From Pegea sp. RAD2-039 (Eukaryota > Chordata > Thaliacea > Salpida > Salpidae), in assembly GCA_034620365.1 (NCBI GenBank), contig JAQGEQ010000316.1, positions 124,001 to 188,000 on the forward strand: a DNA stretch of 64,000 bases. The letters are read 5' to 3'. The translations under genes and the position numbers were made by a program. This document shows, piece after piece, positions 50,101 through 62,800 of this stretch. Each line of letters begins with the position of its first letter. The first letter of the stretch is position 1. The notes under the pieces were generated by a model. That model made no database searches, was not told the DNA's origin, and saw only the letters and a list, made by a program, of their open reading frames with translations.

Positions 50101-53100
50101 CTTAACATGCTAAGCACGTCATAGACGTTTTGTGGGTGAGCTTCGCCAAATGCCAGTAATAAGAGGCAACATAAGCAGCTATCAGCAGATGAAGGTAGCG
50201 TGAGAACACAGCGGCTTCTTATTAAAAACAAGCAATTTCCGGAAAAAATGATCGAACAACCATTACCGTATATAGCGTAATAAAATTATTTATTGAGTAA
50301 GCAAAGTTATGCTTTATTGTGGGTTGTTGGTCTGATTGACGGCTTTACCTTCGATGTATTAAGTTATGAAAAAACTAAACTGTGATTTTCTGGTATTGAT
50401 TATCTTAAGTATTGTTTTATGGCTTTATATTCCTTGGCTTAGCACATAGCCGTCGATACAAGCCTTAAATCTGTTTAATAGTCATCAATGTTATGCTACA
50501 TAAATACTAATCAATTCTTATTGTTCTAATCCATAAAATCTAATTTACTTTTCTCATTATATTGGCTGATAGCTAGCAGTTATTGATTGACGAGTTTTAA
50601 AGTTTTGGGCTAGAGTTTTGATGAATTAATTCAATTTTGTTTTTGTAACAAAACAAAATTGTGTGAAAACAATACAGTCTTAATCATCTGTGGAATCATT
50701 TGAAAGATATTCTCAGTATAATGAAGCTCACATAAATACTCAGATGTTATCAGACATGGTGGTCTAGTAACGTTTAGTTTCTTGCATGCTACGCAATAAA
50801 TTGTCAAGCAAAGCTGGAATCTCACATCTTATGAACTATAATGAGGGAAATACAATCCATAATGGTCTCTCACGTAACGAGAACACAAGAGATGGATTGA
50901 ATGAACGGATGCTACTGAGTATTTTTCTCGGAGCAGATGACGATACAGAAAGAAGATAAAGTATATTCACGCTATTTCTAATCAACCGTGGAAACAGCAT
51001 CCAATTACACGAGTGAGCATCTATTCAATCTTGTGTCTTTTTCAATTCACTTTGAGTGCTTATACACATCAAAATAATTGAAGCCTGTTGAACGTTGCAG
51101 TACAATTGCAGCTTTTAGAATATGGGGTTTACGCTAGTGGCGAAGTACATTAATCTAAAATATATTTGAGACATTGGAGAACACCCAATGTCAGGTTGAT
51201 CAATGCAGCCTCCTTTATACCCTCCATTTAAGAGATATCTTTTGTTATCTAAAAATTGACAAGTTGTTAATGTTTGTTTTGGTTGCGGCTTGTACTTCTA
51301 GTGACACTGATTAATTACTCGTCTATAATTCAAGATACAACCCGATTATGTCATGTCTTTCGAAGCATTTTTAGATATTAACTACAAGTTTTTAAGATTC
51401 AAAATATCTTTAACTAGAAATAATATGTAAGCTAAAATTGAAAAGATTTCTTCTTTGATTTATTTTTCTATAAATAGATCAGATTAACGCGTGGCTAGTT
51501 GTATGATAGTAGCATGGGATATAGAAAAATAGGATTTGTCTTAATGATAAAATTATCAAGCCTTTTATCAAAGTTATAAGCTAGCCTACTCGTATAATTT
51601 ATTTACAGAAAATCTAGTTTAAGAACACGTGTTTTGAATACTAACAGTACTTACCACCTTTTCTTCTTTGTTTATGAGAAATAAACATTTTTACTTTTAC
51701 CTTTTACTCAGATAGAATAGAAAATTAATTTGTCGCTTATGAGCTTTATACGGACTAAATATCAGACAAGTTTGTTTTGAAATTCGATAAGCTGTTTTTT
51801 ATCCTAGTTTGTACCACTGAAATTTAATATGAAAGTTCTTTTGACTATTGGCATTTATGGAAATAAATCTGTTTTGTACAATCAGCACATTTTTATTTTA
51901 TTTTTTCAAGAAAATAACAAATACATTTAAGTAGAGGTACATGCAAAATTGAACTCACATATCTTATTACTGTTTAGATTATAATAATTATATCAAGGAC
52001 TCGAATAATATTAATATGATATGAAAAAATAATTACAAGATAGAAATAGTGAAAACGAATATGAAGCAGAAATAAAATAGTAGAATTTCTACCAGAGTTT
52101 TAGAAAAACTTAATTAGCTCTGGAAAATTGACAAACAGTTAGAAACAGAAGTAAATTAGACAGGATATATATCCTGTTTTAGATTATCAAACATTTTTCA
52201 AGGAACAGCATCTGATAGTGAAGATGTGTCAAAACTTACTGCTTTCATCTCTATCAACGTGCTAAAATTTTTCTCAGCCTTTTCTCAAATAGATGATTCA
52301 AAGAGTTTCTTGCAGTTAAGGAACAATAGTATCAGAATCCCATGTCCTTTCGACAAAGTAAATGAAGTAGTTTGTTGTTAGCATGAATCATCTGAACCAA
52401 ATGACAACTTGGGAATCATATTACTTTTCGCACAGTTTCTTTCAACTCGCTGAGCGTGTTTTAGGAAGACTTGTACAGACCGGAAACAATATCTTCAGCT
52501 AGAATAGTTACAGTTTGTTAAAGTTATCTCATCATTATCTCCTTTTTTCACTTATTCTACTGTCTCTGGCAGGTTTTAATGAACAGTTTCGCTGCCATGA
52601 TATCAACACTTCTTCTGATCTTCTAATAAATTTAGTTTATGTCATTTCTACACGTGGCTATTTCTACTTTGTTTTGTCATCATAGAATTCAATACCAAAG
52701 TTTTAGCTCGTTCTAAAAATTATTTGATCATTAAGCAATTGCTGATAGATCCTCTATTAGTATCATGACAAGTTTGAAGATATTTAAAAATCAACTTTTT
52801 ATATGAGCTAAAAATTTGACGTAAAACATAAATTAATAAGCGTGTATAGTTCTACTTCACATAATTATCAGAATTAGAGAATAATTTTATGGAAATGATT
52901 GTTTTAGTCTTCGAAGAGTATTCTTTTATAGTTTCTTACTCCTTTGTCTTGATACTTAGTAACCGATAATAAATTTTACAGGTTTAATAGAAGTACGTGG
53001 TGTTGGTTCTTCGGGAATCGTAACTCTGAAAGGGAGACAATCAAATCTGTTCATTTGTGTGACAAAGAAAGGAAAAGTCGTTGGCAGGGTAAATATTAGT

Positions 53101-56100
53101 AGTAACTATTCAATTACATTATATTATCCAATATATTTAGTAACCGCTACTCTGAGTAACTTGTTGTTGCAACAAAAAGCAAAATATTTAGAAAGTGGTG
53201 AAACTATTAATAATTTCGTTATATGTAAAATAACATAATTGATTGTTGATCAAAAAACAGAGATTCCTTTCGTATGTCAACATCACTCCCTTAAATCACT
53301 AAAAGCTAAATTACAAACATTATTAACTCAGTAAAGGTTTTCTACAAGGAGAAAATTGTTGTTCAGCAACTATTTATCTTTAGTGCTAAGATTTTCGTTT
53401 TAAATGGAAAGACAGACATCGTGTTAGATTGAGATAAAGGTGAATTTTAAGTACTAAGTTGAGCTAGCAAGAGTTACAAAAATACTTTACATCACAACAA
53501 TTTTTATACCATTGTTATTTAAGAATTAATTCCGTCATCCTTAATAGATGCAAAAATAAACTTCTTTTCGCAACTATGTTTTCATTCCTTTATACTATGT
53601 TCTGAACAACCTTATGTCTTCTTTGTGTTTTTTGGGTTGGGCAAAAACCTACCGAATAAAGCCAACGCCATGAACAACAAATATGTTGTAGAAGTACAAA
53701 TAAACGACGAAGACGTCTGAGCAAGAATAATTGTTACCAAATAACAACAATACGTGTCATAGATGTTCACGCCAGTCTCAGGTCAAACCTTTGATCTTCA
53801 GAGCCTTTTAAGGCTTTGACTTCAGTTTTTGGTTTTTTCACTCCCATGAAAATAACAATCAAATAACAGCTTTGGAGATTTAAAAAACTCTGATTGTTTG
53901 CAAGATGCAAGGGTTATAATGGAGGAATTACAAAAATATATCAGACTGTTTTCTTCATTATACAGCTCAAGAGAAATTCTTACCATCGATGACATCTTTG
54001 GAAGAGCAGACCTTTCGTTATTCTAAAGACAGAAACTTAAAAATGATATACCAACAAAAGAAAGGGAGGAAGCATACAAAAGTAGATTTAGTAGTTGTGA
54101 AAACGTTTCAGACAACTGTTCAAAATGCTTTTGAATAAAAGCTAGGTATCATATTCAAATACAAGATTAAAGACAAAACTGAACGAAACAAGCAAATTGA
54201 AAAGCTTGTCTCTTTCTAAATTGGCTGAATAAGAATTCAGTTTAATACTAATCCGTCTACCCAACCAACTATTCATCTCCTTGCTTATTAGGAAGTTAAT
54301 TGACGTCAAAGAACACTGTCGCCTGTCGGCCAGCACAAATCTTTGTTCAATGGATGGTAAGGTCCATATAATTGCTTCTGGTCAAAACATTCAAAGCAGA
54401 ATTGGGGACGTTCACACTAACTATCAAATTGGAAACAGACTGTCTGGAGAAATTGAAGAATAATAAAGAAGAGCTTCTTATTATGGCGTCATGATTTTTA
54501 AGTCACTTTGTGAACGCTGCTGATTCAATGAGTCGGAGAAAATGCTGTAAGACACCGTACTGAAAGAACATCGACAAAATTAAACTTTCAATACAAGGAA
54601 GTAGACTGATTGCAGTTTCTTCTAAGAAGATCTAACTTCATTCAAAACTTTTAATCTGTGCCTCCCATTGATAAATCTATCAGCTTATAAGATACAGTGA
54701 AAGTGTATGTTCACTCAAGCGAAAATACTGTTACCTCGTGATGTTTATTACTACAACAGAATTGTCTGCTAATTAGAATAGCAATATTATTAACAAACGA
54801 TTAAAGCATTTAAGCCATCTGGACAATAAAGTAACAATAAAAGTGACAATAAAAGCTAAAATTATTTCTTGTTATCTCGAACACTATTTTAATCTAATCA
54901 TATATTTTATTTTGCATTTACCAACAAATTGTATTATATCAAAGTTTGAGTAATTATGTGGTTATAAAAAAGAATATAAAGCAACAGAACACTTAAACCA
55001 TAATGAAATCAAATACAAGCTGTTTGACTTTTTAAAGTACATATCTAATTTAAATGGGAAAAGTATAGCATAAAACGTTTTTTGAAGCGTTTAGCGTAAC
55101 TTTATAAACCTAAAATTAGCAAAAACAGACTAAAATAGTTAATCATAGATCTAATTTATAATGACATATCTGTCAGTTTTTATAGGTCTTAGGCAATACA
55201 AAGATGAGTAATGAGTATTAAAAGCGCTGCTATATAAAGTCATGCAGTAGTAGGTACAAAAGTTAATTGAAAAAAAATTGAGCTCAAAGCTTTCAGACAG
55301 TGTAATCATTGCAATATAAGAATTAGAAAATCGTTCAGACATTTTATTTTGATTCCATTGACATCAAAGCGACATCGGAAAGTTTTTATAGAAGCTTTTC
55401 GTTGACCAACAAAGTAAAACATCAAATTCTTTTCAAGTATGAAGTTGCTTTTATTTTTTATGCTGTGGTTGTCTTTTTTCACCAACGACAACAATCTATT
55501 TAAGCAGACTTAGACCAAAGATAGCTATTCCAAAAGAAAAACATTATCACCTGGAAACAAATATTTTATTTCCATGTCATAACTTAAGCTTATAGTTTCA
55601 TACACACTACTCAGCAAAAGCAAATGCCAACAATGACGTCATTTCATTATACAGAAGAGATGACGATACCTGTGGTATTTATATGCTGTAAAGTTCTTGC
55701 TCTTAGTATATTGTTTAACAAAGTTTTATTCTGATGTTTATGCTATGGACCGTTGAACGACCAAGTTGAGTTTTGGTAATGGTAAACACTTTTGACATTG
55801 CGAAACGCTTTTGTGAGAAATTTGAAACAAATATAAGAAAAATTATATAATTTTTTCGAGTACCCTTGGCGAACAAAACATTTTATAAACACTAAACTAG
55901 TTATTTGGTGGTGCTACGTGATTCAAGTTTAATTGGAAAATTTATTTATGATTTATTAAGTATTTAAATTGAAATGAAATCTGATGAAAATACGATCCAG
56001 CCCTAGTTAAAATAGAAGCCACTTCATTTTACTGATTCAAGTGAATAGTCATTTATCAAATTGTTTGCTAATTTCTTTTATTAAATTTGTTTTATTTGTT

Positions 56101-59100
56101 GACAAAAAGAACTAGAGTCAGAACTTCCACTAAATGAGGTCTCTGCGTGAAACATAAGTTTAAACGTTGTTATTAAAATATGCAAATCACTTGTGATTGT
56201 AAAACATAATCTATAAGTAGCAATGTAGTCAAAAAACAAGAGGTTAAAGAAAATATGTCGTAAAATATAAAGTTTATGGTCTTGTAAATTGAAATTCAGA
56301 TTTTTATATCAGTATAAACTTCATTGCGAGGTTTAACAGTTTTTTAATCCAAGGTCATTTTATACATGATTTTAATCTAGAGTTGAAAGCAAAGTTTACC
56401 CGTAAATTATATTGCTATTATTATCAACAATGTTCCACAATGCTTGATAAATTTTATTAAAACGATTGTACATGCAAGTGTAAAAGTAAATTTCAAAGGA
56501 AGAAGTCACATGCCTATAAAACCTACAGTTATTTTTACTGCAAAAAATTATTTTGTTGTTTTTTTTGCAAATATTCAATTTATAGTTTCGTATAATTGAT
56601 ATTTAATCCTACCAATAACATTTATACTAAACTTTACTATTGCAAGCAATGTTCGATTTTACGATGAATTTTATTACTAAAATGATTAGATCAAAATTAA
56701 ATGACTAAAACCATCTAATTATAAACATATAGCAGACTCGAGCAGACTTTTTTACTTCGGTAAACTTGATTATTGGAAACAGTTTTATAAATAGACAATT
56801 TATAGGACGTTGTAAAATTACAGTTTATATATATCTAGAGTAAAAACTTGTTATTAAACTTTCGATCATTTGCTTGCAACAAGCTTGCTACATCTATAAT
56901 ATTTTGATAACAACATTTGTACATCTATTGCACAACTATCATGGTTTGATTAAATACAAAGCTTTGAGAGATCTTGTACAGCAAAACGTACGTTAGTAAA
57001 TAGGTTACTCATCGTTTAAGTCTTAGACAAACAATTGAAAAACATAAGTAAAAATTCATCAAATACATTTAAATCGATTACTCAATTAGATTAAGCATTG
57101 CAAATAAAGGCAGATAAGAAAAGATTAGAAATGAAAGCACGACTTTTTTGAAAGGGTGGTCCAGACATTGAACATTCGATTATCACCAAAGGTCGAGTCT
57201 TAGACCAAGTGTTGCTTAGTCTTAAGTAAAACGTTGAGTTTAGTTCAAATGATTGAGACCCATTTGACATTTCGCTAGTTGAGGGAGTTTTGAATATGTG
57301 ACAAAGTTTTTAGATAATTTTCACCAAAAGTATTAGTGACTTTGGTGCGATGTCTGAAAAGAAGAGAAAAGAGAAGATAGGACATGGATGGGCGGCTGGA
57401 GTACCTCGTCAAATGTGTGCTGCGGTAGGAAGATTGTGATGAAAGAAAGAATGGTTGTTGCCAAAAAACGCCGTCGGGTTGTTATGTTTCTTGGCTCGAC
57501 TGTCAGCATAGTTTTTCTCACGATATTGAAGCTTCTATTGTAAAACATCAAGAGCGGCGAAATCATTACTATGGCGATGATTCTGCAATACGTCGATACA
57601 GCTTCTGGATAGAAACTTTGTTTTAGAAGTATAGATGACAAACGTCATTCAAACCTCAAAATCAGTGATATAAAATTTGCTGCACGTGTTTCAGATGACT
57701 TAAATAAGTTAGGAATGCTGAAAGTTGGTGGCTATCACTTTGTGGCACTAGTAGTATGAAGAAAATTAAAGAGAACAATTATACATTTTTGAAACAGATT
57801 TCTTTTTGCTAATATATTTTTGCTACTGTTTCTATTTGCAGCTATTTTTACATTAAAAAGTCAAATTTGCACAGAGATGAAAATGAAAAGCAAAAAAAAC
57901 TTGCCGAAAAACGTGACGAGGAGTTCAATTGGTAATTCCAATTAGTTGATAGCAAACCAAGCTTATCTTATATTTGTTTGTTGACACAAATAAGATATGA
58001 ACTTGACTACAAAATAACAAAGTTCTTTACTTAATGTTTTACTCATTTAACATCCGATAAATTACGTTGAATTTGGACCAGATTAACGCAAGATTGAAAG
58101 AATTATTTAAGGGGAAATTATTTAAGAATTGTTAAAAGTGTTAGCTCAGAAAAAATGAAAGTTCAACAACTAGTTTTGATTCAAATAAGTTGACAGCTTT
58201 CCGTCTTATACTACAGGTGCATTTAAAAACGCCTTTAAAGGTATTGACCATAATTGAAAAAATCGACTGTATTTCTTCCAGTAACTAGAAATTTTTGTCG
58301 TAAGGGACATTAAGTAAGCAAACCACAAAAATGTAATCAAACTTTAAAGGATTTAAATACAAGCTTGTATTCATTTAAGTTTTTTTCAGAATACACATTT
58401 AAAGAACTCCTACTATCTGTCCAAATTTTAAATCACCTACAGCATTAGAAAAACTCAAGCAGAAAGCTAATTGCTAATAAAAAGACAAACCAGTTGGTAC
58501 AAACTCTATCCAACCAAACATCTTGTGAGCCTCGATGGTAACTGGCCAGCTTTTTTGGCATTTTTAGATTCTAATCGACAACAAATTAGGAGTGTGATCT
58601 CAATTATTCAGCTGTGTACTTATATGGCTCATAAGCATTATCTGATGTGCAGAAAAGCGTATCAACGAGAAGTAGTATTTTGAGTGATGAATTTTTTTGA
58701 TGTTTTTGTCCTTTGCTACAATACTCTCTGCAAATAAGTCTTTATCATCAGTGAGGGTCAGTCCAATCTTTGAAGACGGGAAAGTGTGTGGTAGTAGATG
58801 GTACAGATAACGTTTACCCCCAACACCCCGATGGGTTTGTGTGAGCCACTACAAGATAGCCTGACGTAGAACTCAACATACAGCTTGGAGGAGTAAAATA
58901 ACGTTTTTAGGTACTCGTGAGACAAGATGCTAAAGGCTTGTTTGTAGAACTTATTTGGGTCGACGAAATGGCCTCGTGTGAAACTGACGTTAGTGTCATT
59001 ACAAGAGTTAGATTACCGTGTTACGCTAAAAGCCTTCCACCAATCTCTACTCTTCTTCTTTTTAAATATTTCTGACAAAATGGAATCACAGGTTTAAAGT

Positions 59101-59896
59101 CACTGAAAAAACTATTCTAAAATGGAAGACATTTTAGATGAGAATGAGTAGAAAGTTTGTAAATTATTTGGGAGTTTTTTATGTAAACTCTACATATGAA
59201 TTTGATTTGGAAAGTCGGGGAATTTTATAGATTATCTAATTTAAAATACTAAATGGAAACTTTACAAGTTGTTCAATTCATACTCAGATTTTTCGAAATT
59301 ATAATATTTTTATCACTCTAGTTGCGATTATTTTTAAAGTTATTCTGGTAATATAACTATCAAAAAGCGATATTTATCAATAACTATTCACCAACATTTC
59401 ATAAATTAAAGATTCATCATGAAGTAACAATTTAATAGCTTGCTAATCTATAGCTTATGGTGTGAAATTGAAATTCTATATTAATTTTTTTTTACAATTT
59501 TAGGAAAAGTTTTCGGAGGATCAGTGTACTTTCAAGGAAGGAATTGAAAAGAACAATCAAAATACTTACGAAGCCATGTCGTGCGGTGGAAATGAAACTT
59601 GTTTTTTGAACATCAACAAGCGTGGACAAGTTCGGCAAGTAAACAATTTTAGTCGCGCTTCAAACGAAGCACACTTCTTACCAAGAGAGCCAAATATCCG
59701 ACATAGACGCCACGTTCTTCGGAGGCATAAGACTCTTCTGAAAGGTGATAAGACGTTGATGATTACTACAATTAAAAGAAGTCACAAAAATGGTCAACAC
59801 GTGATTAGATTAGCTAACAAAACTCTTCTGAGGTATGATCAAGATACGCCAATCCCTTTAGATGAAAAGCATAATAAAAACTCGATTTTTGTGTGA
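47128..59896 (+). CDS. fibroblast growth factor ligand with extended N-terminus
   Basis: Three exons with GT-AG borders and consistent phase: 47128-48169, 52982-53088, 59504-59896; 513 residues. FGFs are secreted ligands for receptor tyrosine kinases and bind heparan sulfate. The beta-trefoil core begins near residue 315 (ERLYNRLGE...HLAVYKDGRV), continues with SLIEVRGVG, a KGK turn and VVGR in exon 2, then CTFKEGIEKNNQNTYEA and HFLPREP in exon 3. The intron phases and the 107-nt middle exon match the classical FGF gene plan. Before the core lie 144 polar residues, a hydrophobic stretch at about 145-161 (AVLICFLLFVSTSFTA), dibasic sites near 206-207 and 236-237, and a very basic tract at about 237-285. 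About 70 further residues follow HFLPRE. An in-frame stop at 47014 supports the ATG at 47128, although Met107 would place the hydrophobic stretch in a more usual signal-peptide position. The FGF subfamily is unclear; exon 3 looks closest to FGF7/10/22. Confidence 0.9.
48170..52981 (+). other. FGF intron 1
   Basis: A 4.8-kb intron, GTAAGT to TTTTACAG, phase 1. It includes GC-richer stretches at about 48.3-49.15 and 50.1-51.2 kb. A 42-codon polar open frame with ATG at 50831 and stop at 50959 is the only coding-like segment I noticed; I do not assign it. Confidence 0.75.
57842..57931 (+). other. possible orphan exon inside FGF intron 2
   Basis: A 90-nt open segment is flanked by a strong acceptor (gtttctatttgcag) and a GTAATT donor. 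In the frame that reads YFYIKKSN it gives a short aromatic-hydrophobic start and a highly charged Lys/Glu helix ending EKRDEEF. I found no partner exon with matching phase. The A-rich sequence makes Lys/Glu runs likely by chance. Confidence 0.18.
58758..59012 (-). other. unassigned 84-codon open frame without start codon
   Basis: On the minus strand the frame is open from after a TAA at 59013-59015 to the TGA at 58758-58760 and reads like a protein (for example TRGHFVDPNKFYKQAF and GVNVICTIYYHTL). It has no ATG, which is why simple ORF listing misses it. The plus strand is also open for 55 codons from about 58910. I recognise no family. It could be a fragment of a dispersed repeat, a nested exon, or a chance result of the higher GC content here. 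Confidence 0.25.
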
Positions 59897-62800
59897 TACT
59901 CTTAATATTCATTGCATCAAATTTATTTAAGAGATCCAAAAAAAACTTTGTTAAGTTAAATTTTTGATATTTTCATAACAAATATCTTATGGTTATTCCA
60001 AAAGTATTATTGAGCATCTAGCTATTCTTAATCAATCTTACACCTTTCACAGCCAATATAGGATAAGAATCAAACTATGACGAATAGTAAACCTTAATTT
60101 TGCTGAGTCACTGTATAAGAAATCGATTATTTAAATTACAGTGATTCATCATTTTCTATTGTCATTTTCGCTAATTTTTTATATATCTTTAAAGCTTTAT
60201 TTTCACATTTCTTTTTCATGTAGCTGTTTGTTACTATTTTTTCAATATGTTCACGAAAACGTCTTTGAATCTTGTTATTCCCTTTATCGCAGTTAGAGGC
60301 TGATTTATTTTAAGAAGCTTGAAACTTATATATTATTGCTATATATAATTAATTTTAACATGAAAAAACATTCTTTATATGATGAATTTTTCAACAAAGG
60401 TTCGCTATAGTGCAGTACATTAAGTTGAAGAAACTTTTACAACTACTTTTTCGTTTTCTGCGTTTCATTATGTATGTTAGCTATTTGAGTATCTATTTGC
60501 TGGAAGAAAATCAAATTTAATAGTTGGTTCAGGCTAAAATTCTTAATGATTTCAAAACCTTCTCGCCAATGATGCAGACATTAATTATTCTAATTACAAA
60601 AATTTGTTTGCTAATCTAAGAAGTCTAAGCATTTATGATGTGGGAAACAAATCAATTAATTTGATCTCTTGCCATATGATCATATTTTACACCACTGCCT
60701 GTATGGCGGTTATTTCTGTTGTCTTCGGTCTCTCTGACGATGTTGAAACTCTTTTTTCATCAAGACCTCCAACTAAGGAAACAAAAACGAACTGCATTGG
60801 TTAGTCAACCTCAAATAGAGATTCATTTATTTTCTCTTCTTCCTCTAGTTTCTTTCTTTTTCTTTTCTTTTTTTGACGTTATGATTTAAGATCAAACTAT
60901 TCTATCTACTATAATAGCTATACAACAGTGGCACCTGGCGTTGCAATGTTTTTAACAAACGAAAGTTTCGTAAAATTGTTTCTATATCGTTTATATCAGT
61001 TGAAATGCAGGTCCATCACCGATTTGAACGAAATAAATATTTATTATTTCGTTCTCAGCAACTTAGTATTGTGATTTATGGCTAGAAACAACAGATCACC
61101 AGGTGTTAGCGAGACATTAATTTATAAAATCAATATTCATGAGAAATCCTAAACAAGCACCAAAAAGTTTAAAAACTAAATTTTAATTCTTGGAATTATT
61201 GAAAACATAAAAGTTTAAAAATTATTTTAATACATGCAAAATATAATTTTGTTTGAAGTATAACATTAAAAAATAACATTTAAACTTTTAATGATAAGCT
61301 CTTGATTAAATTAAAGAAATATTTTAATAGATTTATATAAATTGTTTAGATGCTTGTTTAATTACCATTTAAAAGGCATTATCGTAAGATTATGAGCTTC
61401 AATGATAATATTTTCGTTTCAAAAAGCTCTTAAGGGTGATTTAGAATGTTAAATCTAAAAAAAATCTACCAATAGTACTTCAAAATTGAAATCATTTTGG
61501 TATAGAAGCTCATAATTTTTTTAACACTGCTATCAGATAGACTATGAATTTTAAATAAATCAAAGATTGTATAATAAGATAACAATAAGATAAAACAATA
61601 AGATAACAGCGAGATAACTTATGAAAGTTAGCGTAAACACAAATAAAACAAACAAGACTTTTCTCCATTTTGTTTTTATTAGTAGTAATAAGAATTTGTA
61701 AATAAAATCGACAGCATAAAAAATGAAATTAAAATCAACAGCTTTAAATTCAAATCACATCAAAACAAGAAATTAATAGCTCAATTATGAGTCTTACTGA
61801 AAGGTAAACATTTAACCTCTATTTTCAAGTTTGTATGGCAACAGACTTTGTGAATAATCCAGCTGCAAAAGAGTGCACAAGAGAACAAAGAAAACAGGAA
61901 AAAGAGAACAGTTATCCAGTCAAAGCTAGTTTATCGCAAGTAGCAGCATAATAAGGCTAGCCATGGTTCACGATCGTTCCTGACAAACGTCTTCTTTAGC
62001 CGACGGGTACCACTTTGGGATATTAACCCGTTTGAGTATGGCGTGGGAACGAGAAACCTAGTTACATCGTCCCAACCTTATTGGCGACATGCAGACGGGG
62101 TAAGACGTAAAAGAAAGAAGTAGAGATCGGTGTGTTTCCTTTTTATAAGACGACGTTGTAGTATAAGCGATGAAAGATGAGGGATCCATTAGTAGAACCA
62201 CAAAATATTGTTGGGTTTAGGTGAGTAGTGGTGGCTGCCACAAACCTGTCTTGTTCGTTACATCATCAAGATTTGTGTACTTCATAAAGGTCACGTGTCC
62301 TCTACTGGCTGATTATTGGGCTTTCTGTGACTTGACTTGAACACTGTTGCCACTCAAAACACTTTCGTCTCTCAAGCGATAGTAATAAGTTTGTGACAAA
62401 GAAACTTTCTAGAAAAGAGTCTATAGTGTCGAGTTACAGGCTTAATCCTATAATTAAAATCTAGGGTAATATATTATCCTGTAATTGTCGCAAACTGATT
62501 TATTTGTTCATCAGAAGCTATTATATAGCAACATGAAAATAATCACATAATGAGATTACAACGTTTTGCTACGCGGGTAGTCTTATAACAAAATAATTAA
62601 TATGATTAAACTATTTACATTTTACTTATAGACTTGACCTGACTCATGTTTACGTTTGAATTACGATACGAATGCTGCTAAAATAAGTTTGGATAAATAA
62701 AACTTCAAGTGTAGCCAGCTTAAAAGGCTGAAATGTTCATATTCATTATTATAAAGAGCTTTATTTTTGGTAAAAAATAATTGAGCTATAAATTTGGTCA

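Larger units (their letters stand above)
53089..59503 (+). other. FGF intron 2
   Basis: A 6.4-kb intron, GTAAAT to ATTTTAG, phase 0. It has two isolated TGACGTCA sites (54301, 55634) and GC-richer islands at about 53.6-54.7, 57.15-57.75 and 58.45-59.05 kb, of which the last two hold the unassigned open frames listed separately. Confidence 0.75.

Noticed and set aside
57333-57641. 102-codon minus-strand frame in FGF intron 2
   Set aside because: Hydrophobic and long for chance, but I recognise no family, see no splice partners, and the reverse strand is Lys/Glu-rich as expected for a shadow; kept out of the gene list, though a search would be cheap.
61880-62420. GC-richer island considered as a gene
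   Set aside because: No coherent frame with splice sites on either strand; more likely a dispersed repeat or regulatory sequence.
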